A DNA stretch of 64,000 nucleotides from BJ22 sp021298375 (GCA_046343015.1 JBKDOL010000108.1:22655-86654); one strand, 5' to 3'. Positions 17,742 through 27,859 are shown, counted from the stretch's first letter. Numbers and translations are program-made. The notes: generated by a model from the sequence alone, not told the origin.

Positions 17742-17887
17742 TCACCGAGACGCGGTGAATTCCTTGAGTTTCAGCTCGTGCGCGACAGGCCGTCGACCGG
17801 TTATTCCGAAGGGAATGCTCATGACGGCCGAAAAAAAACCAGCCCGACTGGCTCGCTCCCGTCAACTCATTCCACCACGCCGCGCTC

Positions 17888-20728
17888 TCAGTCGACGTCG
17901 AACGGGATATCCTCGCCGCCACCGGATCTCGGTTCGGCGAAGGACTCTCGTCCCGTCCCCTTCTTCGCCGACTTTTTGCTCGCAGCCTGTTTCCCCACAG
18001 CCTTTTTCCCCGCAGCCTTTTTGGGGGCCGCTTTCTTGGCCCCCTTTTTGGCAACCTTTTTTACCGTTTCCGTGGCGGCCTTCTTGCCACCGCCACCGGC
18101 TCGACTTCGTCCAGCCTTTTTCTTCGAAGGTCCCGCGGCCGCCCGCTCAGCCAACAACCGCAGCGCCAACTCCAGAGTCAGCCCCTCTGCCGGAACGTCT
18201 TTCGGCAGCGTCGCATTCGTCACACCGTCCGAAAGGTACATGCCATAACGGCCGTTGAGCAGCTTGATCGGCTGACTGGTGACTGGCGAGACCTCGAAGG
18301 TCCGAACAGGCTCGGCGGCCCGACCGCGACCGCGCCCCACTGCTTTCGGTTGCCGCAGCAATGTGACTGCCTGATCGAGGCTCACGTCGAGCACCGAAAC
18401 ATCAGCCGGCAGCGACCTCGTCTCCGCTCCGCATTTGACATACGGACCAAACTTGCCGTTGTAGGCCAGGACCGGCTCTTGCGAATCCGGATTGATTCCC
18501 AAATCCCGCGGCAGAGACAAAAGTTTGAGCGCGGTTTCGAGCGTCACGGTATCGGGCGTCATGCCCTTCAGCAGCGAGGCATTCTTGGGCTTCTCATCTT
18601 CCTCACCCTCCGGCACCGCCAGCTGCACGTAAGGACCGAAACGCCCTTGCTTCAGGTAAACCGGACGGCCCGTTTCCGGGCAGTAGCCCAGCGGCTCCTC
18701 ACCGACTTGGGCCTGATTCAACATCTCCAGCGCTTTGGTCAGGTTCAATTCATCGGGAGCCGTTTCGTCGCGCAACGGCGACGTCCGGGGTCCCTGCTCG
18801 AGATACGGGCCATAGCGGCCGACTCGCACATTGACCGGATCGCAATGCTCGCCTGTTTGGGGCGTCCCCAGGGGGAAGGTACACACTTCGCGCGAATCAA
18901 CTTCCCTGAGCTTGGTCTCCAGTTGCTGCTTGAGGCCTGGTCGACCACTTTGCCCGGCCACACCATGATAAAACTGTTCCAGATACTTTACGTTGTCAGC
19001 CTCATCGCGGCTGATCGCGTCCATCACATCTTCCATCTGGGCCGTAAAGTCGTAGTCGACCAAACTTGGAAAGTGCTCCTCCATCAAACGCACGACCGAA
19101 AATGCTGACCACGAGGGAACCAGATAGCCCCCCTTCTTGAAAACGTAGTCTCGAGCCTGAATCGTATCGATGATTGACGCGTAAGTACTGGGTCGCCCGA
19201 TGCCCCGCCGTTCCAACTCCCGCGTCAATGCCGCTTCGCTGTAGCGGGCTGGGGGCTGCGTCGAGTGCGATTTGGACTCCAGCCGCTCGCAGTCCAATCG
19301 TTGTCCGGGTTGGACGGCCGGGAGAATCTTTTCCTGGTCCGCAAGATCGCTCGCCGGGTCATCGGATCCTTCCACATAAGCCCGCAAAAAGCCGGGGAAT
19401 TCGATCGTTTTTCCCGAGACCTGAAAGAGGGCACCCCCACCATTGATCGTGACGATGATATTGTTGCCCCGCGAATTGACCATCTGACTGGCAACCGTCC
19501 GTTTCCAGATCAGTTCGTACAGGCGGAATTCGTCATCGCGCAGTTCGCGCCGGACATCATTCAACATCCGGAATGACTGCCCCGTAGGACGAATCGCTTC
19601 GTGAGCTTCTTGCGCATTCTTGACCTTGGAAACGTAAGTCCGCGGTTCGCTGGGCAAGTACTCCCGACCGTATTCCCCTTCGACAAGTTTCCGGGCCGCC
19701 GCAACCGCTTCGCTCGATAGCGTCGTCGAGTCGGTACGCATGTAAGTAATAAAGCCGTTTTCGTACAGACTCTGCGCGGCGTTCATCGTCCGCCGAGCCG
19801 TGAAGCCCAGCTTGCGATTCGCTTCCTGCTGCAGCGTGCTGGTAGTGAACGGAGCGGCGGGCGATCGGCTGTATGGCTTGACATCGACCGCCGAAACCTC
19901 GAACTTCGCGGTTTTCAGGCGAGCCGCCAGTTCATTCACCTGTTGCTCGTTGAGCAGCAGACAGGCGGGGTCCTTAATCTTGCCGGTCGCGGGGTCAAAG
20001 TCCTTGCCGCTGGGGATCTTTCGACCGTCAACCGACTGCAGTACGGCGTCGAGTTTCTCCTGCCCCCCCGTCAGAAAATGGCCGACCAAGTCCCAATAGC
20101 TGGCTGAAACAAACGCCATCCGCTCCCGTTCGCGCTCGACCAGCAACCTCACCGCCACGCTTTGCACCCGACCAGCGCTGCGGCCGAGGCTTTTTTTCCA
20201 GAGGAATTCGGACATCTCGTAGCCGTAGAGCCGATCGAGAATCCGGCGGGTCTCCTGGGCCTTGACCAGCCCCTCGTCGATGTCGCGAGGGTTGGCCAGC
20301 GCCTGCTCGATGGCCGTTTTGGTAATTTCGTGAAAAACCAGTCGCTTGACCGGAACTTTGGGCTTCAAGGTCTCAACCAAGTGCCAACTGATCGCTTCTC
20401 CCTCACGGTCTTCGTCCGTCGCCAGAAAGAGAGCGTCAGACTCGGCCAACGCCTGCTTCAGTTTGGCGACCTGCTTTTTCTTCTCGTCCGGAACGACGTA
20501 GATCGGCTTGAACTCCTCCTCGGTGTTGACCCCGAGGCGGGCCCAAGTCTCTTTTTTCAACGCCTCAGGCATTTCTTTCTTGCCCGAGGGGAGGTCGCGA
20601 ATGTGGCCGATGCTCGCCTCGACGGCGTAGTCCTTGCCCAAGTACTTGCCGATCGTTCGGGCCTTGGCAGGGGATTCGACGATCACCAGCGTTTTGCCGG
20701 AGCCGGTTGCATTTTTCTTGGCCGCCAT
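17888..20728 (-). CDS. topA: DNA topoisomerase I
   Basis: A 946-aa type IA topoisomerase that relaxes negative supercoils. The Toprim domain (TLVIVESPAKARTIGKYLG, with DEDREGEAISWH at about 105-116) is followed by the catalytic core with Tyr329 in GFITYMRTDST. The C-terminal third contains at least three copies of a Toprim-C repeat, each with a GRFGPYV-type core (QGRFGPYVQL, NGKFGPYVKC, NGRYGMYLSD), in place of the Cys4 zinc ribbons of the E. coli enzyme. The last ~75 residues are a Lys/Ala-rich basic tail like histone H1. Start: the ATG at 20728 begins MAAKKNATGSGKTLVIVES; the frame extends to 20905 without family similarity. It is divergent from the next gene across about 500 bp. Confidence 0.95.
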   Translation of the reverse strand: MAAKKNATGSGKTLVIVESPAKARTIGKYLGKDYAVEASIGHIRDLPSGKKEMPEALKKETWARLGVNTEEEFKPIYVVPDEKKKQVAKLKQALAESDALFLATDEDREGEAISWHLVETLKPKVPVKRLVFHEITKTAIEQALANPRDIDEGLVKAQETRRILDRLYGYEMSEFLWKKSLGRSAGRVQSVAVRLLVERERERMAFVSASYWDLVGHFLTGGQEKLDAVLQSVDGRKIPSGKDFDPATGKIKDPACLLLNEQQVNELAARLKTAKFEVSAVDVKPYSRSPAAPFTTSTLQQEANRKLGFTARRTMNAAQSLYENGFITYMRTDSTTLSSEAVAAARKLVEGEYGREYLPSEPRTYVSKVKNAQEAHEAIRPTGQSFRMLNDVRRELRDDEFRLYELIWKRTVASQMVNSRGNNIIVTINGGGALFQVSGKTIEFPGFLRAYVEGSDDPASDLADQEKILPAVQPGQRLDCERLESKSHSTQPPARYSEAALTRELERRGIGRPSTYASIIDTIQARDYVFKKGGYLVPSWSAFSVVRLMEEHFPSLVDYDFTAQMEDVMDAISRDEADNVKYLEQFYHGVAGQSGRPGLKQQLETKLREVDSREVCTFPLGTPQTGEHCDPVNVRVGRYGPYLEQGPRTSPLRDETAPDELNLTKALEMLNQAQVGEEPLGYCPETGRPVYLKQGRFGPYVQLAVPEGEEDEKPKNASLLKGMTPDTVTLETALKLLSLPRDLGINPDSQEPVLAYNGKFGPYVKCGAETRSLPADVSVLDVSLDQAVTLLRQPKAVGRGRGRAAEPVRTFEVSPVTSQPIKLLNGRYGMYLSDGVTNATLPKDVPAEGLTLELALRLLAERAAAGPSKKKAGRSRAGGGGKKAATETVKKVAKKGAKKAAPKKAAGKKAVGKQAASKKSAKKGTGRESFAEPRSGGGEDIPFDVD

Positions 20729-21245
20729 CTGTCCACTCGCTGAAAAGTTCCATCTCGGCAGGGGAAACCTGCTCAAGCTCCTGCCCCCGAAACCCCGGGG
20801 GTCTGAAAAATCCCTCGCCCATCGCCCGTCCAGCCCCCCGCCAGCGGATGCCTCACACCCAAGCGGGGGCGAGCAATATCGGCCCTCACAGGCTGCCTTG
20901 AGCACCTGCCCGGAAAGGCGGTTGGCATTGAATTATGCCCCTCGCACCGATACATTGGGCGGTTTTCCAAGGGGCAATCAGCCCGCTGGGAAAGGTCGGT
21001 CAACCGCTTCGGCTGGACCGACCCAAGCACCTTGATTAACCCGCCCGCGGAGCAACTGTCAAGTCGCCTTGAGGATTTTCGGTCTCGCCGACGCCCCCCG
21101 CGGCCGGTCGCGGAACGCTCGGAAACGCCCTCAGTTCCACCTCGGAACGAACCGTTTCCACAATCCCTCCGCTTGACGCTTTCTCCTTATTATTCTGGTT
21201 GAAATCGCAACTCACTCGAGCAGTCTCAGGAAAGAGAACGCACTC
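20729..21245. other. Divergent intergenic region with an inverted repeat
   Basis: Spacer between topA and the PpiD-like gene. It contains the 8-bp inverted repeat GGTCGGTC (20994-21001) / GACCGACC (21016-21023) with a 14-nt middle that itself has CCG...CGG pairing. There is no T-run, so it is more likely an operator or structured leader than a terminator. No supported coding frame. Confidence 0.5.
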
Positions 21246-23660
21246 ATGGCCAGCCCGTTGTCCTGGATTCGGAAGTACCAAAAGTCGTTGATGGCTTTTT
21301 TTGGGATTATCCTGATCGGCATTTTTACGATCACTCTGGTTTTGCCGAACGGCGGAAACGTGGGGCCGGTCCTCACGCGCCAGGAAGACCCGGTGGTCGT
21401 GCGGTGGAAAGACGGGCAACTCAAGGCCAGCGAACTCGCCGAACTGCGCATCCGCCACTTCCAAACGATGAACTTCATGGAGGGGCTGTTCAACTACGCC
21501 GGCGAGAAGAAACAAGCTCCCATCACCCCGCGTGTCGATATCATTACCCGCATCGACCAGGCTGACCCGGGCAATGTCGAACTCGCCGAAGAAAATATCG
21601 CCAATCGCTACCTGCTTTCTCAGGAAGCAGTCCGACAGGGGATCGTTGTCTCCGATGCAGCGATCGATGACTACCTCTCGCTGCTGGTGGATAATGTCCC
21701 GCTGACCCCCGCAGAAATGAACGCCGTCAATCGGGGAGTCAACGAGCGGACCGAATACCGCCAAATTCGCGAGTCCCTCCGAATGGAACTCGCCGCCCGG
21801 CAAATGGAAGTCTTCATCAGCCCCGGCCTGAACTTCCCCATGAATCCGACCCAAGCCGCTCAATATTTCACGCGGACGTCGCGGCTCATCGAATGCGAAG
21901 TCCTCCCCTACAAGGTTGAGGATTATCTCGCAAAAGTGACCGCCACCCCGCGGTCAGAAGAATTGCAAAAACTCTACGGCGAAGGTCGCGCCCGATTCCC
22001 CGACCCGACCAGCCCCCAGCCCGCGTTCAAAAACGAACGCAAAATCAAGCTGCAGTATTTCGTGGCCGATTACGAAGCCTTTTTGACCAACGAAATCAAC
22101 AAGCTGACCGACGAGGAAGTCCAAGCCGAGTACGACCGCCGTCTCAAAGCCAACGACATGTCGATCATGGAGGAAGTGAAAGCCGAGGAAACTCCCCTGC
22201 CAGGCGACCCCGGCAGCCAGCCACCCCCCGCGACAGAACCTGCCCCGAATCCCGATAACAAGGATGGCCAACCTGCGCCGTCCAGCGAGCCCGCGGCCGA
22301 AGCCAAACCGGCCGACTCCGCTCCTCCGGCTGAACAACCAGCCGCTCCGCCCGCCGGTGACGGCGAGAAGAAGGACGGACTATCGACCTGGAACGCAAAC
22401 GAGGCAACGTTTGTCTCGTTCCGAAAGGAAACCCAGGAAGATGCCGGAAAGCAAGAGCCGGCCAAACAAGACCCGCCCGCTGAACAGCCCGCACCGGCCC
22501 CAGCCGAACCCGTTGCCGAAAAGCCACAGGAACCGGCTCCCTCGACGGACAACCCTCCGCCAGCCGCAGCGCAAGATCCAGCCGCTCCCGCAGCAGCCGC
22601 TCCCGCAGCAGCCGCTGCGGAAGGGCAAGCCACTCCGGAAGGGCAAGCCACGGACCAACCCGCTCCGCCCCAACAGCCCGCTCCCCCTGTGATGCGGCCC
22701 AAGCCGCTGAAAGACGTCGCTGACCAGCTGAAGCGATCGATGAAAGCGACTGCGGCGGAAGAGGCGATGAACAATGCCGTTGACGAGGCCGACAGCGCCG
22801 TCCGCGAGTACCAAAGCGAACTGCGGGACTGGGAAGTCACCCCTGAAAAGGAACGGGGGACCAAGCCGACTTTTGACCCGGCCGCAATCGCCAAGCGATT
22901 GAACCTCCAATTCGTCGAAACCGAATTGCAGACCATCCGCCAACTCGCCGACAGCCCGACCGGCAAGATCACCCACTACGTGCGTACGCAAACCAACTTC
23001 GCGCCGGAATCAGTGGTTCAATACGTCGCCCCCCGGTTCTCCCAACTCCAACCGTTTGAGTCGTTTACTTTCCGCGACATCTTTTCCGCCAATGAGAAGG
23101 GACTGCAGCGGTCAACAAACGTCTTCTGGAGTGTCGAGAAAGTCGAAGCCAAAATTCCGACCTTTGAAGAAGCCAAGCCGGACATTGAAAAGTACTGGAA
23201 GTACCAACAAGCCGTGGAGTTAGCCAAAGGCGATGCCGAAAAGGCCGCTGCTGAAGTGAACTCCAGCGGAAAAAAGCTGAGCGAGATCTTTGGCGACAAG
23301 GCGATTCCGACCGGCCAATTCCCTTGGTTCTCCGCCGGCCTCGGTTCGTTTGGTTACTTCGACATCCCGGGCGTCAGCAAGCCCGGTGAAGAATTCATGT
23401 CGACCGCTTTCTCCCTCCAACCGGGAAAAGCAGGCATCGCCGTGAACAATGACCGCAGCCAAGTCTATGTCATCCGCTTGACTTCCGATGACACCCGGTC
23501 AACCACGGACATGATGAAGCAATTTGCGGAGAGCCTGACTCCCCAGAAGCCCTATCCGCAGAGCCTCGATTCCGTGTCCACCAACTACCTGCGACGCAGC
23601 TTCAGCGAATGGCAGGACCAGTTCCTCCAAACGCAAAAGATCGAGTGGCTAAACCGCTGA
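21246..23660 (+). CDS. Membrane-anchored PpiD/SurA-like protein
   Basis: An 804-aa protein with one N-terminal membrane segment (residues ~15-35, LMAFFGIILIGIFTITLVLP) and a large exported part. The opening (SPLSWIRKYQKSLMAFFGIIL) and the following helical region with QEAVRQGIVVSDAAIDDYL resemble the SurA_N/PpiD chaperone module that holds unfolded exported proteins. I do not see a clear parvulin signature. Residues ~315-490 are a Pro/Ala-rich disordered linker containing in-frame repeats (three APAAA-type units near 22584, two EGQAT units near 22622). The C-terminal part has further PpiD-like helices. It is probably a periplasmic folding factor. The start has GGAAAGAG upstream. Confidence 0.75.
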   Translation: MASPLSWIRKYQKSLMAFFGIILIGIFTITLVLPNGGNVGPVLTRQEDPVVVRWKDGQLKASELAELRIRHFQTMNFMEGLFNYAGEKKQAPITPRVDIITRIDQADPGNVELAEENIANRYLLSQEAVRQGIVVSDAAIDDYLSLLVDNVPLTPAEMNAVNRGVNERTEYRQIRESLRMELAARQMEVFISPGLNFPMNPTQAAQYFTRTSRLIECEVLPYKVEDYLAKVTATPRSEELQKLYGEGRARFPDPTSPQPAFKNERKIKLQYFVADYEAFLTNEINKLTDEEVQAEYDRRLKANDMSIMEEVKAEETPLPGDPGSQPPPATEPAPNPDNKDGQPAPSSEPAAEAKPADSAPPAEQPAAPPAGDGEKKDGLSTWNANEATFVSFRKETQEDAGKQEPAKQDPPAEQPAPAPAEPVAEKPQEPAPSTDNPPPAAAQDPAAPAAAAPAAAAAEGQATPEGQATDQPAPPQQPAPPVMRPKPLKDVADQLKRSMKATAAEEAMNNAVDEADSAVREYQSELRDWEVTPEKERGTKPTFDPAAIAKRLNLQFVETELQTIRQLADSPTGKITHYVRTQTNFAPESVVQYVAPRFSQLQPFESFTFRDIFSANEKGLQRSTNVFWSVEKVEAKIPTFEEAKPDIEKYWKYQQAVELAKGDAEKAAAEVNSSGKKLSEIFGDKAIPTGQFPWFSAGLGSFGYFDIPGVSKPGEEFMSTAFSLQPGKAGIAVNNDRSQVYVIRLTSDDTRSTTDMMKQFAESLTPQKPYPQSLDSVSTNYLRRSFSEWQDQFLQTQKIEWLNR

Positions 23661-23842
23661 TCGCTGCCCGCAACAAACCGCGCGGCTCCCTCCCTCCCCG
23701 AGCCAGAATCGCGCGGCGGTCGTTTCCTCGAGCTGGATCGCTTTCAAAGCCGCAGCTTGGACAAACGGGTCGCTGAGACAGGCGGGCCCGCGCCAAGCCC
23801 GCAGCGATTCAGGCAACCGCTGCTAACACGTCGCTGGTCCGC

Positions 23843-25783
23843 TCAGGAGAGCCGTCGCTCGGCTTGCAAAACCACCGCACCCAAGGGGGGCAGCGTCAGG
23901 CTCAGCGACCAGGGGCGGCCATTCAAGCCTTGAGGGTCAGCTTGCATGACCAGAGGGTTTCCGACGTTTGTTCCGCCGTAGTATTCGGAGTCACTGCAGA
24001 AAACTTCGCGATACTCGCCCCCGAGCGGGACGCCGACTCGAACCTGCCGCCGAACGATCGGTGTGAAATTGGCGACAACGATCAGCACTTCCCCCTGCTT
24101 CCCCTTCCGCAGGTAGGAGAGCAGCGATTCGCTGGAATTGCCGCAGTCGATCCATTCAAAGCCATCCCCCTGAAAGTCAAAGTCGTGGAGCGCGGGAGAC
24201 TTGGCGTAAAGTCGATTCAGGTCGCCCACCAACTTCTGCACGCCCCGGTGGGGCTCGCGGTCGAGTAACTCCCAGTGCAAGGCTTGATTGCAGTTCCATT
24301 CGGTCCACTGCCCAAACTCGCTCCCCATGAAGAGCAGCTTCTTGCCCGGATGGGTCCACATGTAGGTGTAGAGCAATCGCAGGTTGGCAAACTTCTGCCA
24401 GACATCGCCCGGCATCTGGTCAATCAGTGCGCCTTTGCCATGGACCACTTCATCGTGCGACAAGGGCAACATGAAGTTCTCGGTGAAGGCGTAGACGAGG
24501 CTGAACGTCAGCTCGTCGTGGTGATACTTGCGATGAACCGGATCGTTCCGCATGTAACGGACCGTGTCGTTCATCCAGCCCATGTTCCACTTGATGCTGA
24601 ACCCCAGCCCCCCAGCGTACGTCGGCCGGGAAACGCCACCCCAGGCGGTTGATTCCTCGGCAATGGTCAGCGTTCCTGGAAACTGGCCGTGGACCTGTTC
24701 GTTGAATTCCCGCAGGAAATCAATCGCTTCAAGATTCTCGCGACCGCCAAATTTGTTCGGTATCCATTGCCCAGCCTTGCGGCTGTAATCGAGATAGAGC
24801 ATCGAGGCGACGGCGTCGACGCGCAATCCGTCGATGTGGTACTTGTCCATCCAGAAGAGGGCGTTGGAGACAAGGAAATTGCGCACCTCGTTGCGGCCGT
24901 AGTTGAAAATCAGGGTATTCCAGTCGGGATGCTCGCCCTGTCTCGGATCCGCATGCTCATACAGGCAAGTCCCGTCGAACCGGGCGAGACCGTGAGCGTC
25001 TTTGGGAAAGTGGGCTGGAACCCAATCGAGAATGACTCCAATTCCGTTCTGATGGCAGTAGTCGACAAAATACATGAAGTCCTGGGGTGTTCCGTAGCGA
25101 CTGGTGACGCCAAAGTAACCCGTCGTCTGATAACCCCAACTCGGCGTGTAAGGATGCTCCGAGATCGGTAGCAATTCGAGGTGCGTGAAGCCGGTTTCGC
25201 GACAATAGTCGACCAGTTGATGGGCAAGATCGCGATAGTTCATCCAGCCGTGGTTGCGATTGCGGTCCTGCCGCCAGCTGCCGAGATGGACTTCGTAGAT
25301 CGAAATCGCACGGTCGAGTCCATGGCCCGCCGCCCGCTGGGAAATCCAAGCCGCATCCCGCCACTCATAGTCCGCCAGGTTGGTCACTTGCGAAGCGGAT
25401 CGCGGCACGACCTCACCGGTGAAGGCGAGCGGATCGCACTTGTCCAGCACATGCCCCGCCGCGTCCTCCAAGCGGTACTTGTACAAGTCACCGACCTTGG
25501 CTCCGGGGACAAACAATTCCCAGAGCCCACTCGGTACGTGCTTGCGCATCGCGTGCCCGCGACCGTCCCAATCATTGAATGAGCCGACCACCGAGATCGA
25601 TTTGGCATTCGGCGCCCAAACAATAAAGTTGACCCCCGACACTCCAGCAACGGTCCGCGGATGGGCGCCCAGTCGCTCGTAAAGCCGGTAGTGCCGCGCC
25701 TCGCCGAAGAGGTGAAAGTCAAGCTCACCGAGCAAGCTCGGCGCCGCCACCGCAGGAGACTGCGGCGTTCCAACTGAGTTCAT
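23843..25783 (-). CDS. glgB: 1,4-alpha-glucan branching enzyme
   Basis: A 646-aa GH13 enzyme that introduces alpha-1,6 branches into glycogen. An N-terminal CBM48 (VNFIVWAPNAKSISVVGSFNDW) precedes the GH13 barrel. The catalytic residues are visible: nucleophile Asp323 in GLRVDAVASM, acid/base Glu376 in TIAEEST, and Asp444 in LSHDEVVHGK. The C-terminal all-beta domain is present. The open frame extends to 26020, but the first ~79 codons do not resemble the family, so I use the ATG at 25783; the ribosome binding site there is weak, so the start is less sure than the function. No other glycogen gene (glgA, glgC, glgP) is adjacent. Confidence 0.94.
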   Translation of the reverse strand: MNSVGTPQSPAVAAPSLLGELDFHLFGEARHYRLYERLGAHPRTVAGVSGVNFIVWAPNAKSISVVGSFNDWDGRGHAMRKHVPSGLWELFVPGAKVGDLYKYRLEDAAGHVLDKCDPLAFTGEVVPRSASQVTNLADYEWRDAAWISQRAAGHGLDRAISIYEVHLGSWRQDRNRNHGWMNYRDLAHQLVDYCRETGFTHLELLPISEHPYTPSWGYQTTGYFGVTSRYGTPQDFMYFVDYCHQNGIGVILDWVPAHFPKDAHGLARFDGTCLYEHADPRQGEHPDWNTLIFNYGRNEVRNFLVSNALFWMDKYHIDGLRVDAVASMLYLDYSRKAGQWIPNKFGGRENLEAIDFLREFNEQVHGQFPGTLTIAEESTAWGGVSRPTYAGGLGFSIKWNMGWMNDTVRYMRNDPVHRKYHHDELTFSLVYAFTENFMLPLSHDEVVHGKGALIDQMPGDVWQKFANLRLLYTYMWTHPGKKLLFMGSEFGQWTEWNCNQALHWELLDREPHRGVQKLVGDLNRLYAKSPALHDFDFQGDGFEWIDCGNSSESLLSYLRKGKQGEVLIVVANFTPIVRRQVRVGVPLGGEYREVFCSDSEYYGGTNVGNPLVMQADPQGLNGRPWSLSLTLPPLGAVVLQAERRLS

Positions 25784-26065
25784 GAGTTGTCTGCCAATGA
25801 AGTGAGGCTGCTCAGCCAGCAGCTTGGTCGACCCGGACCAATTCTGCCGTTCCGCGGACGAGGCTACCTTCCAAGTGCCGTCGGCCGTCTCCCGAAGTAT
25901 GCTCGTCAAGTGATCAGTCCTTAAAAAGTATGCGTCCCCAATCGGCCCTTGGACAGGTCCTTCCCTATCCTCCAGCTCGATCCCGGCGAAAATTGCGATC
26001 CCTCGGGTCGCCGGCCGCATGCCTCAGCGACGGCAACCCGTCCATTCCCTGCCGCCACCCGCACG

Positions 26066-26611
26066 TTATCCGTTCACGAGGCCGATCTGAGCCGGCACGG
26101 CTGCTGGATACCCCAAACGCTGTGTCCATTCCCAGCCCATCCAGTTGGGCAGTGGAACCACTGGACTGCGCCGCTGCAGTTGGCGACGCGGTTCCAGTTC
26201 CTCAAATGAATTGCTCAGCCGCCAGATCCGGCATTCCAGGCGGTGAATCTGGCAGGCGCGGTCAACCCGCTGCCACAGGTCGACATACTTGACCGGTGCC
26301 ATCTCTCCGAACCGTTCCCACATCCAACCGTTTTCCCGCCACTGCTCCAACCCCCCGCGAATGCCACTGACGACAAAACGACTGGGCGTGATCAGCTTCA
26401 CTTGCGAGGGCTGGTCCAATTCCTCCAACCCGCGCACGACCGACAACAGATGCAAACGTTCGCCGCTGGAATCCGCTTCTGAATCGGACGCTTCGAGGCG
26501 ATCCGATCCCCCCACTTGTTGCAGGATGAACTTCCAACGGCCACCCAAGTCCTCCGCCCCGGCAGGATGGACTTCGGTCATCAACAGATAACGCGGCCAG
26601 GCACCAAACAT
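26066..26611 (-). CDS. RNase H-fold protein lacking the catalytic residues
   Basis: A 181-aa protein whose middle aligns by eye with bacterial RNase HI: LLSVVRGLEEL matches the LMAAIVALEAL helix, RFVVSGIRGGLEQWRENGW matches QYVRQGITQWIHNWKKRGW, and VKYVDLWQRVDRACQIH matches VKNVDLWQRLDAALGQH. The four acidic catalytic positions are not kept: the first Asp is Glu (LLMTEVH), the helix Glu is His (RLHLLS), the third Asp is Pro (TPSRF), and the KGHxG/Asp segment at the end is absent. It should therefore not cleave RNA:DNA hybrids and may bind nucleic acid or a partner. It lies between glgB and galE on the same strand. Confidence 0.72.
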   Translation of the reverse strand: MFGAWPRYLLMTEVHPAGAEDLGGRWKFILQQVGGSDRLEASDSEADSSGERLHLLSVVRGLEELDQPSQVKLITPSRFVVSGIRGGLEQWRENGWMWERFGEMAPVKYVDLWQRVDRACQIHRLECRIWRLSNSFEELEPRRQLQRRSPVVPLPNWMGWEWTQRLGYPAAVPAQIGLVNG

Positions 26612-26869
26612 GGCGACACCTCAAACTTACGAAGACAGGCAATCGTTCGTTTGACAATCCGTTGTCGGTCGTGCCTTCCAGAGTGAAACTCTTTTCTTGG
26701 CTACTGACCAGATATCGGCAGAGTTTGCCTGACCATTAATCCCGCTGAGAAAATTTGCGGGACAGAAAAAGATAGCCGGCCGCGCAATCGCCACGCGCGG
26801 CAAATCGCTCAAAGTTTACCGCGCTCTCAAATCGTAACAGGCGACCAAATCGCACCGGCCAGCCAAGCC

Positions 26870-27859
26870 TCAATGGGACTTGTCATACCCATGCGGATGG
26901 TGCTGATGCCAGTTCCAGGCTGTCTCCACGATCGGGCGCAGTGTCTGGTACTTCGGCTTCCAGCCGAGCACGCGTTCCGCCTCGCGGGCATCGGCCACCA
27001 GCTCGGGCGGATCACCGGGACGACGGGGACCGATCACCTCGGGGATTTCACGGCCAGTAACGGCGCGGCAGACATCGATGACCTCGCGCACACTGTAACC
27101 CCGGCCTGTTCCCAGATTGAGCCTGATTTCGGTGCCCGGCCCCAACCGCTCCAACGCGGCCAGATGCGCGGCGCCCAAATCATCCACGTGAATGTAATCG
27201 CGGACGCATGTGCGGTCCGGTGTCGGCCAGTCATCGCCGAAAATCGTAATGTGCGGGCGCTGCCCCAAGGCTACCTGCAGCACCAGCGGAATCAGGTGCG
27301 ATTCCGGATCGTGATCTTCACCGATATCTCCCTCGGGACTGGCACCCGCCGCATTGAAGTAGCGGAGCGCTGCGTAGCCGAACCCATAAGCCGCGGCGTA
27401 GTCCGCCAAGGCCCGCTCGACGACCAGCTTGGTGAATCCATAGGGATTGACCGGCGCCTGGGGCTCCCGCTCCGAAATCGGTACCGTTTGGGGGATCCCG
27501 TAAGTCGCACAGGTGCTGGAGAAGACCAGTTTCTTGACGTTTCTTTTCCGCATCGACTCCAGCAGAGCCAACGTCGCCACGACGTTGTTGCGGTAATACT
27601 TTGCCGGATCGGCAACCGATTCACCCACCAACGCGCAAGCGGCGAAGTGCATGACCGCTTCGATCGAATGCTCGACCAGAATCGAGTCGACCAATTCGCC
27701 GTCTTCCATTTCACCCTGATAAAACTTGCCGGCCCGGACCGCTGCCGCAAATCCGGTGCTCAGGTTGTCGAGGATCGCGACGCGATGACCGCTGCGCTCC
27801 AACAGCCGCACCATGTGTGAACCGATATACCCGGCTCCGCCAACAACCAGCACATTCAT
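26870..27859 (-). CDS. galE: UDP-glucose 4-epimerase
   Basis: A 329-aa short-chain dehydrogenase/reductase-family epimerase that interconverts UDP-glucose and UDP-galactose in the cytoplasm. NAD-binding GGAGYIGSH is at residues 8-16, the active-site Ser-Ser-Thr in VFSSTCATYG, and the Tyr-Lys pair in NPYGFTKLVVE. The later DWPTPDRTCVRDYIHVDDL segment is typical of GalE. The ATG at 27859 has AGGA 7 nt upstream; a TTG two codons earlier is less likely. It sits just downstream of a glycosyltransferase gene on the same strand and would supply UDP-galactose for the glycan genes around it. Confidence 0.95.
   Translation of the reverse strand: MNVLVVGGAGYIGSHMVRLLERSGHRVAILDNLSTGFAAAVRAGKFYQGEMEDGELVDSILVEHSIEAVMHFAACALVGESVADPAKYYRNNVVATLALLESMRKRNVKKLVFSSTCATYGIPQTVPISEREPQAPVNPYGFTKLVVERALADYAAAYGFGYAALRYFNAAGASPEGDIGEDHDPESHLIPLVLQVALGQRPHITIFGDDWPTPDRTCVRDYIHVDDLGAAHLAALERLGPGTEIRLNLGTGRGYSVREVIDVCRAVTGREIPEVIGPRRPGDPPELVADAREAERVLGWKPKYQTLRPIVETAWNWHQHHPHGYDKSH

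Noticed and set aside
22070..22972. Minus-strand frame of 300 codons rich in Gly/Ala/Ser
   Set aside because: It mirrors the Pro/Ala-rich linker of the PpiD-like protein; composition explains the open frame.
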